Assembly: GCF_019061305.1 (NCBI RefSeq)
Contig: NZ_JAHQZT010000003.1
Coordinates: 124,001-188,000 of the forward strand
Direction: 5' to 3'
Length of the DNA: 64,000 nucleotides
DNA from: Marinobacterium weihaiense
GTDB lineage: Bacteria; Pseudomonadota; Gammaproteobacteria; Pseudomonadales; Balneatricaceae
Notes under the pieces: generated by a model
Told to the model about the DNA's origin: nothing
The model's input: the letters and a program-made list of their open reading frames with translations, nothing else
Databases searched by the model: none
Shown: piece after piece, positions 1 through 9,877 of the stretch
Layout: each line of letters starts with the position of its first letter
How positions within the stretch are numbered: the first letter of the stretch is position 1
Made by a program: the position numbers and the translations under genes

Positions 1-241
1 TGAGCCAGAGCATGGCCGGCGGCAGGTTGCGGATATCGAAGCAAGCGGTCAGCTCGGCCCTGTCGGCTCCCTTAAGCACGCTGTCGCTGTCGGCACGTTC
101 GCCCAGACACAGTCCGAGCGCGTCCAGCATGATCGATTTGCCGGCACCGGTTTCGCCGCTGATCACGGTCATGCCGGTATCCAGTTCCACTTCGAGTGAA
201 TCAACAATGGCAAAGTTGCGAATCGTAAGCTGTGTCAGCAT
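1..241 (-). CDS. recN: DNA repair protein RecN, N-terminal part (cut by window edge)
   Basis: The reverse strand reads [20 protein letters not shown] followed by the P-loop GETGAGKS at about residues 29-36, which is the N-terminal ATPase head of RecN, an SMC-like protein acting in double-strand break repair. Only about 80 residues lie inside the window; the coiled coil and second ATPase half lie beyond position 1. The ATG at 241-239 is preceded by a weak purine-rich stretch. Two LexA-like boxes and a promoter lie directly upstream, so SOS induction is expected, as is known for recN in enterics. It diverges from grpE, the usual neighbour. Confidence 0.95.
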   Translation of the reverse strand, partial: MLTQLTIRNFAIVDSLEVELDTGMTVISGETGAGKSIMLDALGLCLGERADSDSVLKGADRAELTACFDIRNLPPAMLWL

Positions 242-265
242 GCTGGCCACCTGCAGGGTCAAATA

Positions 266-296
266 GTGGTTTTCTATACAGTGGTTATTTATACAG
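266..296 (-). promoter_or_regulatory. Two abutting LexA-like SOS boxes upstream of recN
   Basis: On the reverse strand, CTGTATAAATAACCAC (296-281) and CTGTATAGAAAACCAC (281-266) each fit the CTG-N10-CAG LexA pattern except for a final C instead of G, and share one base. They closely resemble the SOS box pattern known for E. coli recN. Just upstream, 289-310 is an inverted repeat with arms TTATACAG and CTGTATAA. The boxes lie immediately downstream of the proposed recN -10 element, a position suited to blocking transcription. Confidence 0.75.
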
Positions 297-303
297 TATT
301 TAC

Positions 304-332
304 TGTATAAGCCATTTTGCCGTGCGCATCAA
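304..332 (-). promoter_or_regulatory. Probable sigma-70 promoter of recN
   Basis: On the reverse strand TTGATG (332-327) and TATACA (309-304) are separated by 17 bases, a fair sigma-70 match. The LexA-like boxes begin 8 bases downstream of the -10 element. No transcription start is visible directly, so this is inferred from the motifs and spacing. Confidence 0.55.
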
Positions 333-361
333 TCCTTGCATGAAAAAAAGCGTGTCTGGCG

Positions 362-390
362 CTTGAATCATCGGTACCGGTCCCCATATA
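362..390 (+). promoter_or_regulatory. Sigma-32 heat-shock promoter of grpE
   Basis: CTTGAA at 362-367 and CCCCATATA at 382-390 with a 14-base spacer match the sigma-32 (RpoH) consensus very well. It lies 46 bases ahead of the grpE start, leaving a short leader. It diverges from the SOS-controlled recN promoter. Confidence 0.85.
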
Positions 391-435
391 GATGGGCATC
401 TAGGCGTAACCTCAAGAGTCAGTTGGAGAGACCTG

Positions 436-1020
436 ATGGCGAAAGAGCAGCAGAACACCCAGGAACCCGTTGAGACGGTCGACACCCTGAACGAAGCGGA
501 GCTTGAAACCGCAGAGCCGAGTGCGGCTGAAGCAACACAGGCGGATGTGCTGCAGCAGCTGGAAGAGTCCCGCGCTGAAGTGGACGCGCTGAGCAAGCAG
601 TTGGCCGAGTTGCAGCCGCGTGCTCAGGCCGAGATCCAGAACATCCGCCGTCGTGCCGAACAGGATGTGGAGAAGGCACACAAGTTTGGCTTGGAAAAGT
701 TCGCCAACGAGCTGTTGCCGGTGGTTGACAGTCTGGAGCGGGCCATTGAAGCCAGCCAGGGCGATGACGAGCAGGTCACGGCGATCCGTGAAGGCGTCGA
801 GATGACCCTGAACATGTTCCTCGCCAGCATGGCCAAGTTCAATGTAGAGCAGATCAACCCCGAGCAGGGCGATGCCTTCAACCCGGACCATCACCAGGCG
901 ATGTCCATGGTGCCGGCAGAGGGTGTGGAGCCCAACGCGGTGGTAACCGTGGTGCAGAAGGGCTACCTGCTCAATGGTCGCCTGATGCGCCCGGCAATGG
1001 TAATGGTCGCAAAAGGCTGA
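436..1020 (+). CDS. grpE: Nucleotide exchange factor GrpE
   Basis: GrpE releases ADP from DnaK and acts as a thermosensor of the DnaK chaperone cycle in the cytoplasm. The 194-residue product has an acidic, Gln-rich N-terminal tail (to about residue 40), a long helical coiled-coil region, and the family core ending in VVTVVQKGYLLNGRLMRPAM, close to the usual C-terminal signature. The start is supported by TTGGAGAG just upstream. It is the first gene of the grpE-dnaK-dnaJ chaperone cluster and has its own sigma-32 promoter. Confidence 0.97.
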   Translation: MAKEQQNTQEPVETVDTLNEAELETAEPSAAEATQADVLQQLEESRAEVDALSKQLAELQPRAQAEIQNIRRRAEQDVEKAHKFGLEKFANELLPVVDSLERAIEASQGDDEQVTAIREGVEMTLNMFLASMAKFNVEQINPEQGDAFNPDHHQAMSMVPAEGVEPNAVVTVVQKGYLLNGRLMRPAMVMVAKG

Positions 1021-1039
1021 GAAAAAGGGTGCAAGGGGC

Positions 1040-1069
1040 GTTGAAATACGGCAACGCGTACCCATATAA
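1040..1069 (+). promoter_or_regulatory. Sigma-32 heat-shock promoter of dnaK
   Basis: GTTGAAA (1040-1046) and CCCATATAA (1061-1069) with a 14-base spacer form a second good RpoH-type promoter in the grpE-dnaK gap. dnaK can therefore be transcribed independently of grpE. A perfect 7-bp inverted repeat (GCCCGCC/GGCGGGC, 1100-1114) follows in the 5' leader, ahead of the GGAG ribosome site at 1127-1130. Confidence 0.8.
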
Positions 1070-1136
1070 AGAGCAACCCGTTTTTTAGACAGTTTATTCG
1101 CCCGCCCGGCGGGCACGAGAAATATCGGAGCAGAAC

Positions 1137-3056
1137 ATGGGCAAAATTATCGGTATTGACCTGGGTACCACCAACTCTTGCGTGGCCATCCTGGACGGTG
1201 ACAAGACCAAGGTAATCGAGAACGCTGAAGGCGATCGCACCACCCCGTCGATCATCGCGTACACCAACGACGGTGAAACCCTGGTCGGTCAGCCGGCCAA
1301 GCGTCAGGCCGTGACCAACCCGGATAACACTCTGTTTGCGATCAAGCGTCTGATCGGCCGTCGTTTTGAAGACAAAGTCGTTCAGAAAGACATCAAAATG
1401 GTACCGTACAAGATTACGGCAGCCGACAACGGTGATGCCTGGGTCGACGTAAAGGGCCAGAAGATGGCACCGCCGCAGGTGTCCGCCGAGATCCTGAAGA
1501 AGATGAAGAAGACCGCCGAGGACTACCTGGGCGAAACTGTGACCGAAGCGGTTATCACCGTGCCGGCCTACTTCAACGACTCTCAGCGTCAGGCGACCAA
1601 GGATGCAGGCAAGATCGCCGGTCTGGACGTGAAGCGTATCATCAACGAGCCGACAGCGGCTGCACTGGCCTACGGCATGGACAAGTCCAAGGGTGACAAG
1701 ACCGTTGCCGTATACGACCTGGGTGGTGGTACTTTCGATATCTCCATTATCGAAATTGCCGATGTCGACGGTGAACACCAGTTCGAAGTGCTGGCCACCA
1801 ACGGTGACACCTTCCTGGGCGGTGAAGACTTCGACCTGGCGGTGATCAACTACCTGGCCGACGAGTTCAAGAAAGAAAGCGGCATCGACCTGCACAACGA
1901 TCCGCTGGCGCTGCAGCGTCTGAAGGAAGCGGCCGAGAAGGCCAAGGTTGAACTGTCGTCCGCGCAGGCGACCGACGTCAACCTGCCGTACATCACCGCT
2001 GATGCGACCGGTCCGAAGCACCTGAACGTGAAGCTGTCCCGTGCCAAGCTGGAATCGCTGGTGGAAGAGCTGGTGGTACGTTCCATCGAGCCGTGCCGCA
2101 TCGCGGTGCAGGACTCCGGCGTGTCCGTGTCCGAGATCGACGAGGTGATCCTGGTCGGTGGTCAGACCCGCATGCCGATGGTGCAGCAGAAAGTGGCTGA
2201 GTTCTTCGGCAAGGAGCCGCGCAAGGACGTGAACCCGGATGAGGCTGTGGCCATCGGTGCAGCGATTCAGGGCGCCGTGCTGTCCGGTGATGTGAAAGAC
2301 GTGCTGCTGCTGGACGTGACCCCGCTGACCCTGGGTATCGAAACCATGGGTGGCGTAGCAACACCGCTGATCGAAAAGAACACCACCATCCCGACCAAGA
2401 AGTCGCAGGTGTTCTCGACGGCCGATGACAACCAGACGGCGGTCACCATCCACGTGGTTCAGGGCGAGCGCAAGCAGGCGGCGCAGAACAAGTCTCTGGG
2501 TCGTTTCGACCTGGCCGACATTCCGCCGGCACCGCGTGGCATGCCACAGATCGAAGTGACCTTCGACATCGATGCCAACGGTATCCTGAATGTGTCCGCC
2601 AAGGACAAGGCCACCGGCAAGGAGCAGTCCATCGTGATCAAGGCCTCTTCCGGTCTGAACGATGACGAAATCGAGCAGATGGTACGCGACGCTGAAGCGC
2701 ACGCCGAAGAAGACAAGAAGTTCGAGGAACTGACCGGCGCCCGTAACCAAGGTGACGCCATGATCCACACCGCGAACAAGACGCTGAAGGATGCCGGCGA
2801 CAAGGCGACCGATGACGAAAAGGCGAAGATTGAAGCGGCCATCAAGGACCTGGAAGAAGCGCTGAAGGGTACCGACAAGGAGGCCATCGAAAGCAAGACC
2901 GAGGTGCTGACCGAAGCCCTGTCTGCTGTGGCGCAGAAAATGTACGCGGATGCCGCTCAGGCTGAGCAGGCCGGTGGTGCTGAAGGTGCCAAAGATGCAG
3001 CGGACGACGTTGTTGACGCTGAGTTCGAGGAAGTTAAGGACGACGACAAGAAGTAA
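1137..3056 (+). CDS. dnaK: Molecular chaperone DnaK (Hsp70)
   Basis: This is an ATP-dependent Hsp70 that binds exposed hydrophobic peptides with DnaJ and GrpE as partners. The 639-residue protein begins [18 protein letters not shown] (phosphate-binding loop 1), has the second ATP motif [11 protein letters not shown] near residues 193-203, the linker-proximal [14 protein letters not shown], and the acidic tail [11 protein letters not shown]. Length and motifs are those of a full-length proteobacterial DnaK. GGAG lies 7 bases before the ATG. It has its own sigma-32 promoter and is followed after 113 bases by dnaJ. Confidence 0.99.
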   Translation: MGKIIGIDLGTTNSCVAILDGDKTKVIENAEGDRTTPSIIAYTNDGETLVGQPAKRQAVTNPDNTLFAIKRLIGRRFEDKVVQKDIKMVPYKITAADNGDAWVDVKGQKMAPPQVSAEILKKMKKTAEDYLGETVTEAVITVPAYFNDSQRQATKDAGKIAGLDVKRIINEPTAAALAYGMDKSKGDKTVAVYDLGGGTFDISIIEIADVDGEHQFEVLATNGDTFLGGEDFDLAVINYLADEFKKESGIDLHNDPLALQRLKEAAEKAKVELSSAQATDVNLPYITADATGPKHLNVKLSRAKLESLVEELVVRSIEPCRIAVQDSGVSVSEIDEVILVGGQTRMPMVQQKVAEFFGKEPRKDVNPDEAVAIGAAIQGAVLSGDVKDVLLLDVTPLTLGIETMGGVATPLIEKNTTIPTKKSQVFSTADDNQTAVTIHVVQGERKQAAQNKSLGRFDLADIPPAPRGMPQIEVTFDIDANGILNVSAKDKATGKEQSIVIKASSGLNDDEIEQMVRDAEAHAEEDKKFEELTGARNQGDAMIHTANKTLKDAGDKATDDEKAKIEAAIKDLEEALKGTDKEAIESKTEVLTEALSAVAQKMYADAAQAEQAGGAEGAKDAADDVVDAEFEEVKDDDKK

Positions 3057-3094
3057 ACGCTTCAATGCGTGCGCGCATGTCGATCGTTGCAGTG

Positions 3095-3124
3095 TGACAG
3101 CGCGGGCTCAGGCCCGCGTTGTCA
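3095..3124 (+). terminator. Strong stem-loop between dnaK and dnaJ (attenuator or processing site)
   Basis: TGACA-G-CGCGGGC at 3095-3107 pairs with GCCCGCG-T-TGTCA at 3112-3124 around a TCAG loop: two perfect arms (7 and 5 bp) separated by a single G-T position. No T-run follows, so it is not a standard intrinsic terminator. It may reduce read-through into dnaJ or protect the 3' end of dnaK mRNA. Confidence 0.5.
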
Positions 3125-3169
3125 TGTCCGGCCCCCCGGGGCCAAACCTTAACGAGTCAGATTCGGATC

Positions 3170-5168
<1,999 letters not shown>

Positions 5169-5193
5169 TTTCAACCTTGTTGTTGTTCCCTCT

Positions 5194-5217
5194 GCCCGCC
5201 TCGTTGCGGGCTTTTTT
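5194..5217 (+). terminator. Intrinsic terminator after dapB
   Basis: GCCCGC (5194-5199) and GCGGGC (5206-5211) form a stem that is followed directly by six Ts (5212-5217). This ends the grpE-dnaK-dnaJ-dapB transcription unit. Confidence 0.85.
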
Positions 5218-5258
5218 ATGCCCGAGCGCAACCTTTCTGTCACTCGCGTGATGCATGC

Positions 5259-5267
5259 TGTGGATAA
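5259..5267 (-). other. Perfect DnaA-box 9-mer
   Basis: TGTGGATAA is the reverse complement of the DnaA box TTATCCACA. It lies in the 112-base gap between the dapB terminator and the next gene. A second perfect copy sits at 5556-5564 inside that gene. No AT-rich unwinding element or box cluster is present, so this is not an origin; a role in titration or regulation is conjecture. Confidence 0.45.
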
Positions 5268-5329
5268 TGCTTGCTGCACCTGCACACTCGGGGCTAAGGT
5301 AAGGACTGACTCAGGATGCGGGAGGCTGA

Positions 5330-5641
5330 ATGTACAAGTTCTGTTTCTTTGTCCCCGAAGCGGAGGCCGAGCCGGTCAAGGCGGCGCTATTCGCCGTGGG
5401 CGTCGGCAAAATCGGCGACTATGACCAGTGCTGCTTCCAAACCGCTGGACAGGGGCAGTTTCGTCCGCTGGCCGGAGCCAACCCCCATCTGGGACGGCCG
5501 GGCGAGCTGGAGCGCGTGGCCGAACTGAAAGTGGAAATGGTCTGTGCGGATGAACTTATCCACACGGCTGTGGCAACACTCAAGCAGGTGCACCCCTATG
5601 AAGAGGTGGCCTACGAAGTGTATAAGTTGGCGGATATCTGA
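5330..5641 (+). CDS. NIF3/YqfO-domain small protein
   Basis: The 103-residue product (MYKFCFFVPEAEAEPVKAAL... ending HPYEEVAYEVYKLADI) corresponds to the small ferredoxin-like YqfO domain that is inserted in some larger NIF3-family proteins and occurs alone in many proteobacteria. The HPYEEVAY motif is typical. No catalytic function can be assigned. GGAGG at 5321-5325 lies five bases before the ATG. It ends 27 bases ahead of the V-ATPase genes on the same strand and may share their transcript, but nothing shows a functional link. Confidence 0.85.
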   Translation: MYKFCFFVPEAEAEPVKAALFAVGVGKIGDYDQCCFQTAGQGQFRPLAGANPHLGRPGELERVAELKVEMVCADELIHTAVATLKQVHPYEEVAYEVYKLADI

Positions 5642-5668
5642 GACCCGAGCACGGAAAGGGAGAGCGGT

Positions 5669-7030
5669 GTGACACAACTGTTGGTGCGCTATTCACGGAT
5701 TCTGGAAATCGTCGGTGACATCGTCAAGGTACATGTGCCCGAGCCCGATGAAGGGGATGTGGCCGCCATCGGCTACGGTGACCTGGCCCTGATCGAAAAT
5801 ACGCTCGACCCCGATCAGCCGCCCTACATGGCTCAGGTGATTCAGCTGGAGCGCAGCAGCGTGTCGCTGCAGGTGTTCTCCGGCACCAAGGGACTGTCCA
5901 CCAAGGCGGGGGTGCGCTTTCTCGGCCATCCGATGCAGGTGACTTTTTCGCCCAATATTCTCGGCCGCGCCTTTTCCGGCTCCGGTCGCGCCATCGATGG
6001 CGGTCCCAGCCTGAGCGAAGAGGCGCGCATCGAGATTGACGGCCCGACAGTCAATCCGGCACGCCGTATTCTGGCGTCGCGCATGATCCGCACCGATGTG
6101 CCGATGATCGACGTGTTCAATTCTCTGGTGGAAAGCCAGAAAATACCCATCTTCTCCGTCGCCGGTGAGCCCTACAACCGCCTGTTGGCCCAGATCGGCG
6201 CCCATGCCGACGCCGATGTGGTGGTGTTTGGCGGCATCGGCCTGATTTTCGACGACTATCACTTTTTCCGTCATGCCTTCGAGGAGGCCGGGGTCAGTGC
6301 GCGCACGGTGATGTTCGTGCATCTGGGCTCGGATCCTACGGTCGAGGGCCTGCTGGTGCCGGACATGGCGCTGGCGGTGGCCGAGCGCTTTGCCGTGGAA
6401 GAGGGCAAGCGGGTGCTGGTGCTGCTGACTGACATGACCGCCTACGCCGACGCGCTCAAGGAAGTGGGCATTTCCATGGAGCACGTACCTTCCAATCGAG
6501 GCTACATCGGCGACCTCTACTCCCAGCTGGCCCGTCGTTACGAGAAGGCCTGCGATTACAAGGGGGCGGGCTCGGTGACCATCCTGTCGGTGACCACCAT
6601 GCCCGGCGATGATGTCACTCACCCGGTTCCGGACAACACCGGCTACATCACTGAAGGTCAGTTCTATCTGCACAACGGCGTGCTGGACCCCTTCGGTTCG
6701 CTGTCGCGTCTCAAGCAGCACGTGATCGGCAAGGTGACCCGCGAGGACCACGGCCAGATCATGAACACCATGGTGCGTTTCTACGCCGAAGCAAGGGATG
6801 CGCAGCAGAAACAGGCGATGTCGTTCGACCTCACCGAGTATGACGAGCGGCTGCTGCGCTTTGGCGAGCACTTCCACGACCGCTTCATGGACATCAACGT
6901 GTCCATGCCGCTGGAGCAGGCGCTGGACCTGTGCTGGCAGACACTGGCCGAATGCTTTCAGCCCCATGAGCTGTTGATGAAACAGCCCCTGATCGACAAG
7001 TACTTCCCTAAGGATCAGGCAACGGGGTAA
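5669..7030 (+). CDS. ntpB: V-type ATPase subunit B (non-catalytic)
   Basis: Subunit B alternates with A in the V1 hexamer and provides the non-catalytic nucleotide interface. The 453-residue protein has the B-subunit landmarks GRAFSGSGRAIDGGP, FNSLVESQKIPIFSVAGEPYN and SRLKQHVIGKVTREDH, and lacks a Walker A lysine, as expected. It starts with GTG at 5669 behind GGAAAGGGAGA. It is the first V-ATPase gene here, followed after six bases by subunit D. In the chlamydial-type operon B normally follows A; here A is at the far end of the cluster. Confidence 0.95.
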   Translation: MTQLLVRYSRILEIVGDIVKVHVPEPDEGDVAAIGYGDLALIENTLDPDQPPYMAQVIQLERSSVSLQVFSGTKGLSTKAGVRFLGHPMQVTFSPNILGRAFSGSGRAIDGGPSLSEEARIEIDGPTVNPARRILASRMIRTDVPMIDVFNSLVESQKIPIFSVAGEPYNRLLAQIGAHADADVVVFGGIGLIFDDYHFFRHAFEEAGVSARTVMFVHLGSDPTVEGLLVPDMALAVAERFAVEEGKRVLVLLTDMTAYADALKEVGISMEHVPSNRGYIGDLYSQLARRYEKACDYKGAGSVTILSVTTMPGDDVTHPVPDNTGYITEGQFYLHNGVLDPFGSLSRLKQHVIGKVTREDHGQIMNTMVRFYAEARDAQQKQAMSFDLTEYDERLLRFGEHFHDRFMDINVSMPLEQALDLCWQTLAECFQPHELLMKQPLIDKYFPKDQATG

Positions 7031-7036
7031 GCGGTC

Positions 7037-7642
7037 ATGGCCAAGCTGGCGCTGAACAAGAGCACACTCAACCATGAAAACCAGCGGCTGAAGTCGTTTC
7101 GCCAGTTCGTGCCGGCGCTGGATCTCAAGCGCAAGCAGATTCTGGCGGCACGGCTCAAGTCGCGCCGTGCCCTGGCTGAATACGCGCAGCAGATGGAGCA
7201 GGTCGAGGCGGAGGTGGCGCGGCAGCTGCCCATGCTGGCCGGCACCTCGCTGGATCTGAGTACGCTGGTGCAGCTGCGCGCGGTGCGCCAGCGCCAGGAC
7301 AACCTGGTCGGTATCGAACTGCCGGTGATCGAAGCCATCGAGATCGACCGCCGTGAGTACTCCCGGCTGGCGCTGCCGCCTTGGGTCGATATTCTGGCGG
7401 CGCGGCTGCAGCAGATGCTGGAGCTGAACGTGTATCGTCAGGTGGAGGAAGTGCGGCTGGCCCGGCTGGAAGACGCGCTGCAGAAAACCACCCAGCGCCT
7501 GAATCTGTTCGACAAGGTACTGATCCCGCGTACCGAAGCCAATATTCGTCGTATCCGCATAGCCCTCTCCGATGCCGAGCGCGCCGGAGTGGTGCGTGCC
7601 AAGATTGCCAAGAACAAGCGCGCAAGGATAGCGGCCTCATGA
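7037..7642 (+). CDS. ntpD: V-type ATPase subunit D (central stalk)
   Basis: Subunit D is the long coiled-coil rotor shaft inside the A3B3 head. The 201-residue product shows the family N-terminus LALNKSTLNHENQRLKSFRQ, long heptad-like helices, and the C-terminal conserved stretch DALQKTTQRLNLFDKVLIPR. It overlaps subunit I by four bases (ATGA), indicating translational coupling. No separate subunit F or C gene is present in the cluster, which is normal for the chlamydia/spirochete-type enzyme. Confidence 0.95.
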   Translation: MAKLALNKSTLNHENQRLKSFRQFVPALDLKRKQILAARLKSRRALAEYAQQMEQVEAEVARQLPMLAGTSLDLSTLVQLRAVRQRQDNLVGIELPVIEAIEIDRREYSRLALPPWVDILAARLQQMLELNVYRQVEEVRLARLEDALQKTTQRLNLFDKVLIPRTEANIRRIRIALSDAERAGVVRAKIAKNKRARIAAS

Positions 7643-9432
7643 GTATTCAAACCCTTGAAAAGGCCACCCTGATCGGCCTGACCCGCGACAAGGCGCAGGT
7701 GCTGGATCAGCTGCAGACGTTGGGGCTGTTGCATATCATCCCGCTGGCTCAGGCGCAGCCCGAGGTGCCGGTTGCGCTGCCCGGTGATGTCGGGCCCGAG
7801 GCGCTGCAGCAGGCGATTCGTTACCTGCTCAGTTGCCCGCAGAAGCGGCGCCAGGTTGTGGTGGAGCGTCACTTTGAACTGTCATCGGTGGTGGCGGCCG
7901 TGCTCGACAACCGCCAGCGGCGGCTGGCGCTGAGTGAAAAGATCGATTTCCTGCGCAAGCGCATTCGTGACCTCGAACCCTGGGGCAGTTTCGAACTGCC
8001 CGGCGAGCAGGGACTGCTGGGGTACCGACTGTGGTTTTACCTGGTGCCCAATTATCGCATGCAGGACGTGGCAAAAACCGACCTGCCCTGGGCGGTGGTG
8101 CACCGGGACAACCGGTATTCCTATGTGGCCGTGATTGCGGAGCAGGAGCCGTGTGCCAATCAGATGCCGGTGCCGCGTACCCATACCGGCTCGGTACCGC
8201 TGGCGCAGTTACGCCGTGAGCTGGAAGACCTGGAAATCGAACAGGAAACCCTGGAAGCCGAGCGCGAGGCCCAGACTCGCTGGCTGTATCTGCTGCAGCG
8301 ATCGTTGGCTGGCAGCCAGGACAGGGCGGACTGCGACCGGGTCAGCCAACAGGTACTGGATGCCGGCGAGATCTTTGCGGTTCAGGGCTGGTGTGCCCGC
8401 TCCGCCGCCGAGGCACTGCAGGCCTTTGCAACCGGGCACGACCTGGTGCTGATGCTTGAGCCCGTGGTCGAGGATGACCAGCCGCCGACCCTGCTGGACA
8501 ACCCGGCCCATCTGGGCGGTGGCGAGGAGATCGTGCGTTTCTATCAGATGCCCGGTTACCGGGCCTGGGACCCCTCGCGGGTGGTGTTTTTTTCCTTTGC
8601 TGCCTTTTTTGCCCTGATTCTGTCCGATGCCGGGTATGCGTTGCTGCTGGCCGGGGTGCTGGTGTTCTACTGGGCGCGCATGGGGCAGAGCGAGACCGGC
8701 CGCCGCTTGCGGGTGCTGGGCATCAGCCTGTGTGGCTTTTCGGCCGTCTGGGGCGTGCTGGTCGGCAGCTACTTCGGAGCGCCTCCCCCCGATATGCTGG
8801 CGCCACTGAAGGTGCTCGACATGAACGACTTCGACAGCATGATGCGGGTTTCGGTACTGATGGGGGCCGGGCACCTGGTGCTGGCCAACCTCATAACGGC
8901 CTGGCGCAGCCGCGGGCGGCTGCAGATGCTGGCGCCGCTGGGCTGGGTGCTGCTGATCCTGGCCGGGGTCAGCGCCTGGCTACGTCAGCAGCTGGATGTG
9001 GAGTGGGCGCTGATGGCGCTGGGCATGGTGCTGATTCTGCTCTGCTCCAGTGATCGACCGTTGACAGGCGCCACGCACTGGCTGTGGCGACTGGTGGATG
9101 GCCTGCTGGCGTTGACCGGGCTGTCGAAAATGTTTGGCGACGTGCTCAGCTACCTGCGCCTGTTCGCGCTGGGGCTGGCCAGTGCCTCGTTGGCGATCAC
9201 GTTCAATCAGCTGGCCACCGACGTGGCGGCTGCAGTGCCGGGGATGGGGCTGTTTCTTGAAGTGTTGATCCTGCTGCTGGGGCACTTGCTCAACTTTGTT
9301 CTGGCGGTGGTCAGTGGCGTGATCCACGGCCTGCGTCTGAATCTGATCGAGTTCTACAACTGGAGCCTGGCCGACGAAGGCTATGCTTTTCAACCTTTCA
9401 CCAAGCGGGAGGTGAACCCTTGGACAACCTGA
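7639..9432 (+). CDS. ntpI: V-type ATPase subunit I (membrane stator, a-subunit)
   Basis: Subunit I carries the ion half-channels against which the K ring turns. The 597-residue protein has a soluble, coiled-coil N-terminal half (to about 310) and about seven membrane segments from residue 313 onward. The essential arginine is present as SYLRLFALGLAS (Arg about 507). I chose the ATG at 7639, which overlaps the stop of D; the frame is open further upstream but only through the D coding sequence. It overlaps the TTG start of K by 13 bases. Confidence 0.95.
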   Translation: MSIQTLEKATLIGLTRDKAQVLDQLQTLGLLHIIPLAQAQPEVPVALPGDVGPEALQQAIRYLLSCPQKRRQVVVERHFELSSVVAAVLDNRQRRLALSEKIDFLRKRIRDLEPWGSFELPGEQGLLGYRLWFYLVPNYRMQDVAKTDLPWAVVHRDNRYSYVAVIAEQEPCANQMPVPRTHTGSVPLAQLRRELEDLEIEQETLEAEREAQTRWLYLLQRSLAGSQDRADCDRVSQQVLDAGEIFAVQGWCARSAAEALQAFATGHDLVLMLEPVVEDDQPPTLLDNPAHLGGGEEIVRFYQMPGYRAWDPSRVVFFSFAAFFALILSDAGYALLLAGVLVFYWARMGQSETGRRLRVLGISLCGFSAVWGVLVGSYFGAPPPDMLAPLKVLDMNDFDSMMRVSVLMGAGHLVLANLITAWRSRGRLQMLAPLGWVLLILAGVSAWLRQQLDVEWALMALGMVLILLCSSDRPLTGATHWLWRLVDGLLALTGLSKMFGDVLSYLRLFALGLASASLAITFNQLATDVAAAVPGMGLFLEVLILLLGHLLNFVLAVVSGVIHGLRLNLIEFYNWSLADEGYAFQPFTKREVNPWTT

Positions 9433-9866
9433 TTTTGGCCCTGGGATGGGCAGGACTCTATGGCCCTATGGCATTGGGCGCCATCGGCAGTATCATCGGC
9501 TGTGCACTGGCCGGCCAGGCCGCCTGTGGTGCACTGCTGGAAACGGAAACCGGTCACGGTCGTTATGTCGGGATCGCCGCCATGCCCTCGTCGCAGACCA
9601 TCTACGGCATCGTGGTGATGTTCTCGCTGAACCGCACGGTCACGCTGGACAACGCGCCGGGCCTGTTTGCTGTCGGTATTCTCGCCGGGATGGCGCTGCT
9701 GTTCAGCGCCGTGCGCCAGGGACAGTGCTGCGCCAGTGCCATCAACGTGTCCAAGATCAAGCCGGAGATCTTCGGCATGTCCATCGCTCCGGCGGCCATC
9801 GTGGAAGGGTTTGCGGTCTTCGCATTCATCTTCGCGCTGGTGATCAGTGCCGGCATCCCGGCGTGA
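9420..9866 (+). CDS. ntpK: V-type ATPase proteolipid subunit K
   Basis: K forms the rotating membrane ring. The 148-residue product has four hydrophobic helices (a duplicated hairpin). Compared by eye with the Enterococcus hirae NtpK sodium site, the equivalent ligands are retained: Met-Pro-Ser-Ser-Gln at 55-59, Tyr62, Gln100 and Glu129. This is the pattern of Na+-binding rings and suggests, but does not prove, sodium coupling. The start is TTG at 9420, inside the end of subunit I, with GGGAGGTG upstream. Confidence 0.93.
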   Translation: MDNLILALGWAGLYGPMALGAIGSIIGCALAGQAACGALLETETGHGRYVGIAAMPSSQTIYGIVVMFSLNRTVTLDNAPGLFAVGILAGMALLFSAVRQGQCCASAINVSKIKPEIFGMSIAPAAIVEGFAVFAFIFALVISAGIPA

Positions 9867-9877
9867 CGGAGGCGCAC

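Noticed and set aside
963-3065. A 700-codon open frame antisense to dnaK
   Set aside because: Codon bias of highly expressed GC-rich genes leaves the opposite strand open; the sense frame is clear DnaK, and the antisense translation is His/Leu/Gly-rich with no domain or ribosome site. Open antisense frames to dnaK are well known elsewhere.
5259-5564. Replication origin near the two DnaA boxes
   Set aside because: Only one box is intergenic, there is no AT-rich unwinding region, and none of dnaA, dnaN, gidA or parAB is nearby.
5693-7075. A 460-codon open frame antisense to ntpB
   Set aside because: Same cause; the composition is unnatural (very His- and Gln-rich) and it runs against a conserved gene.
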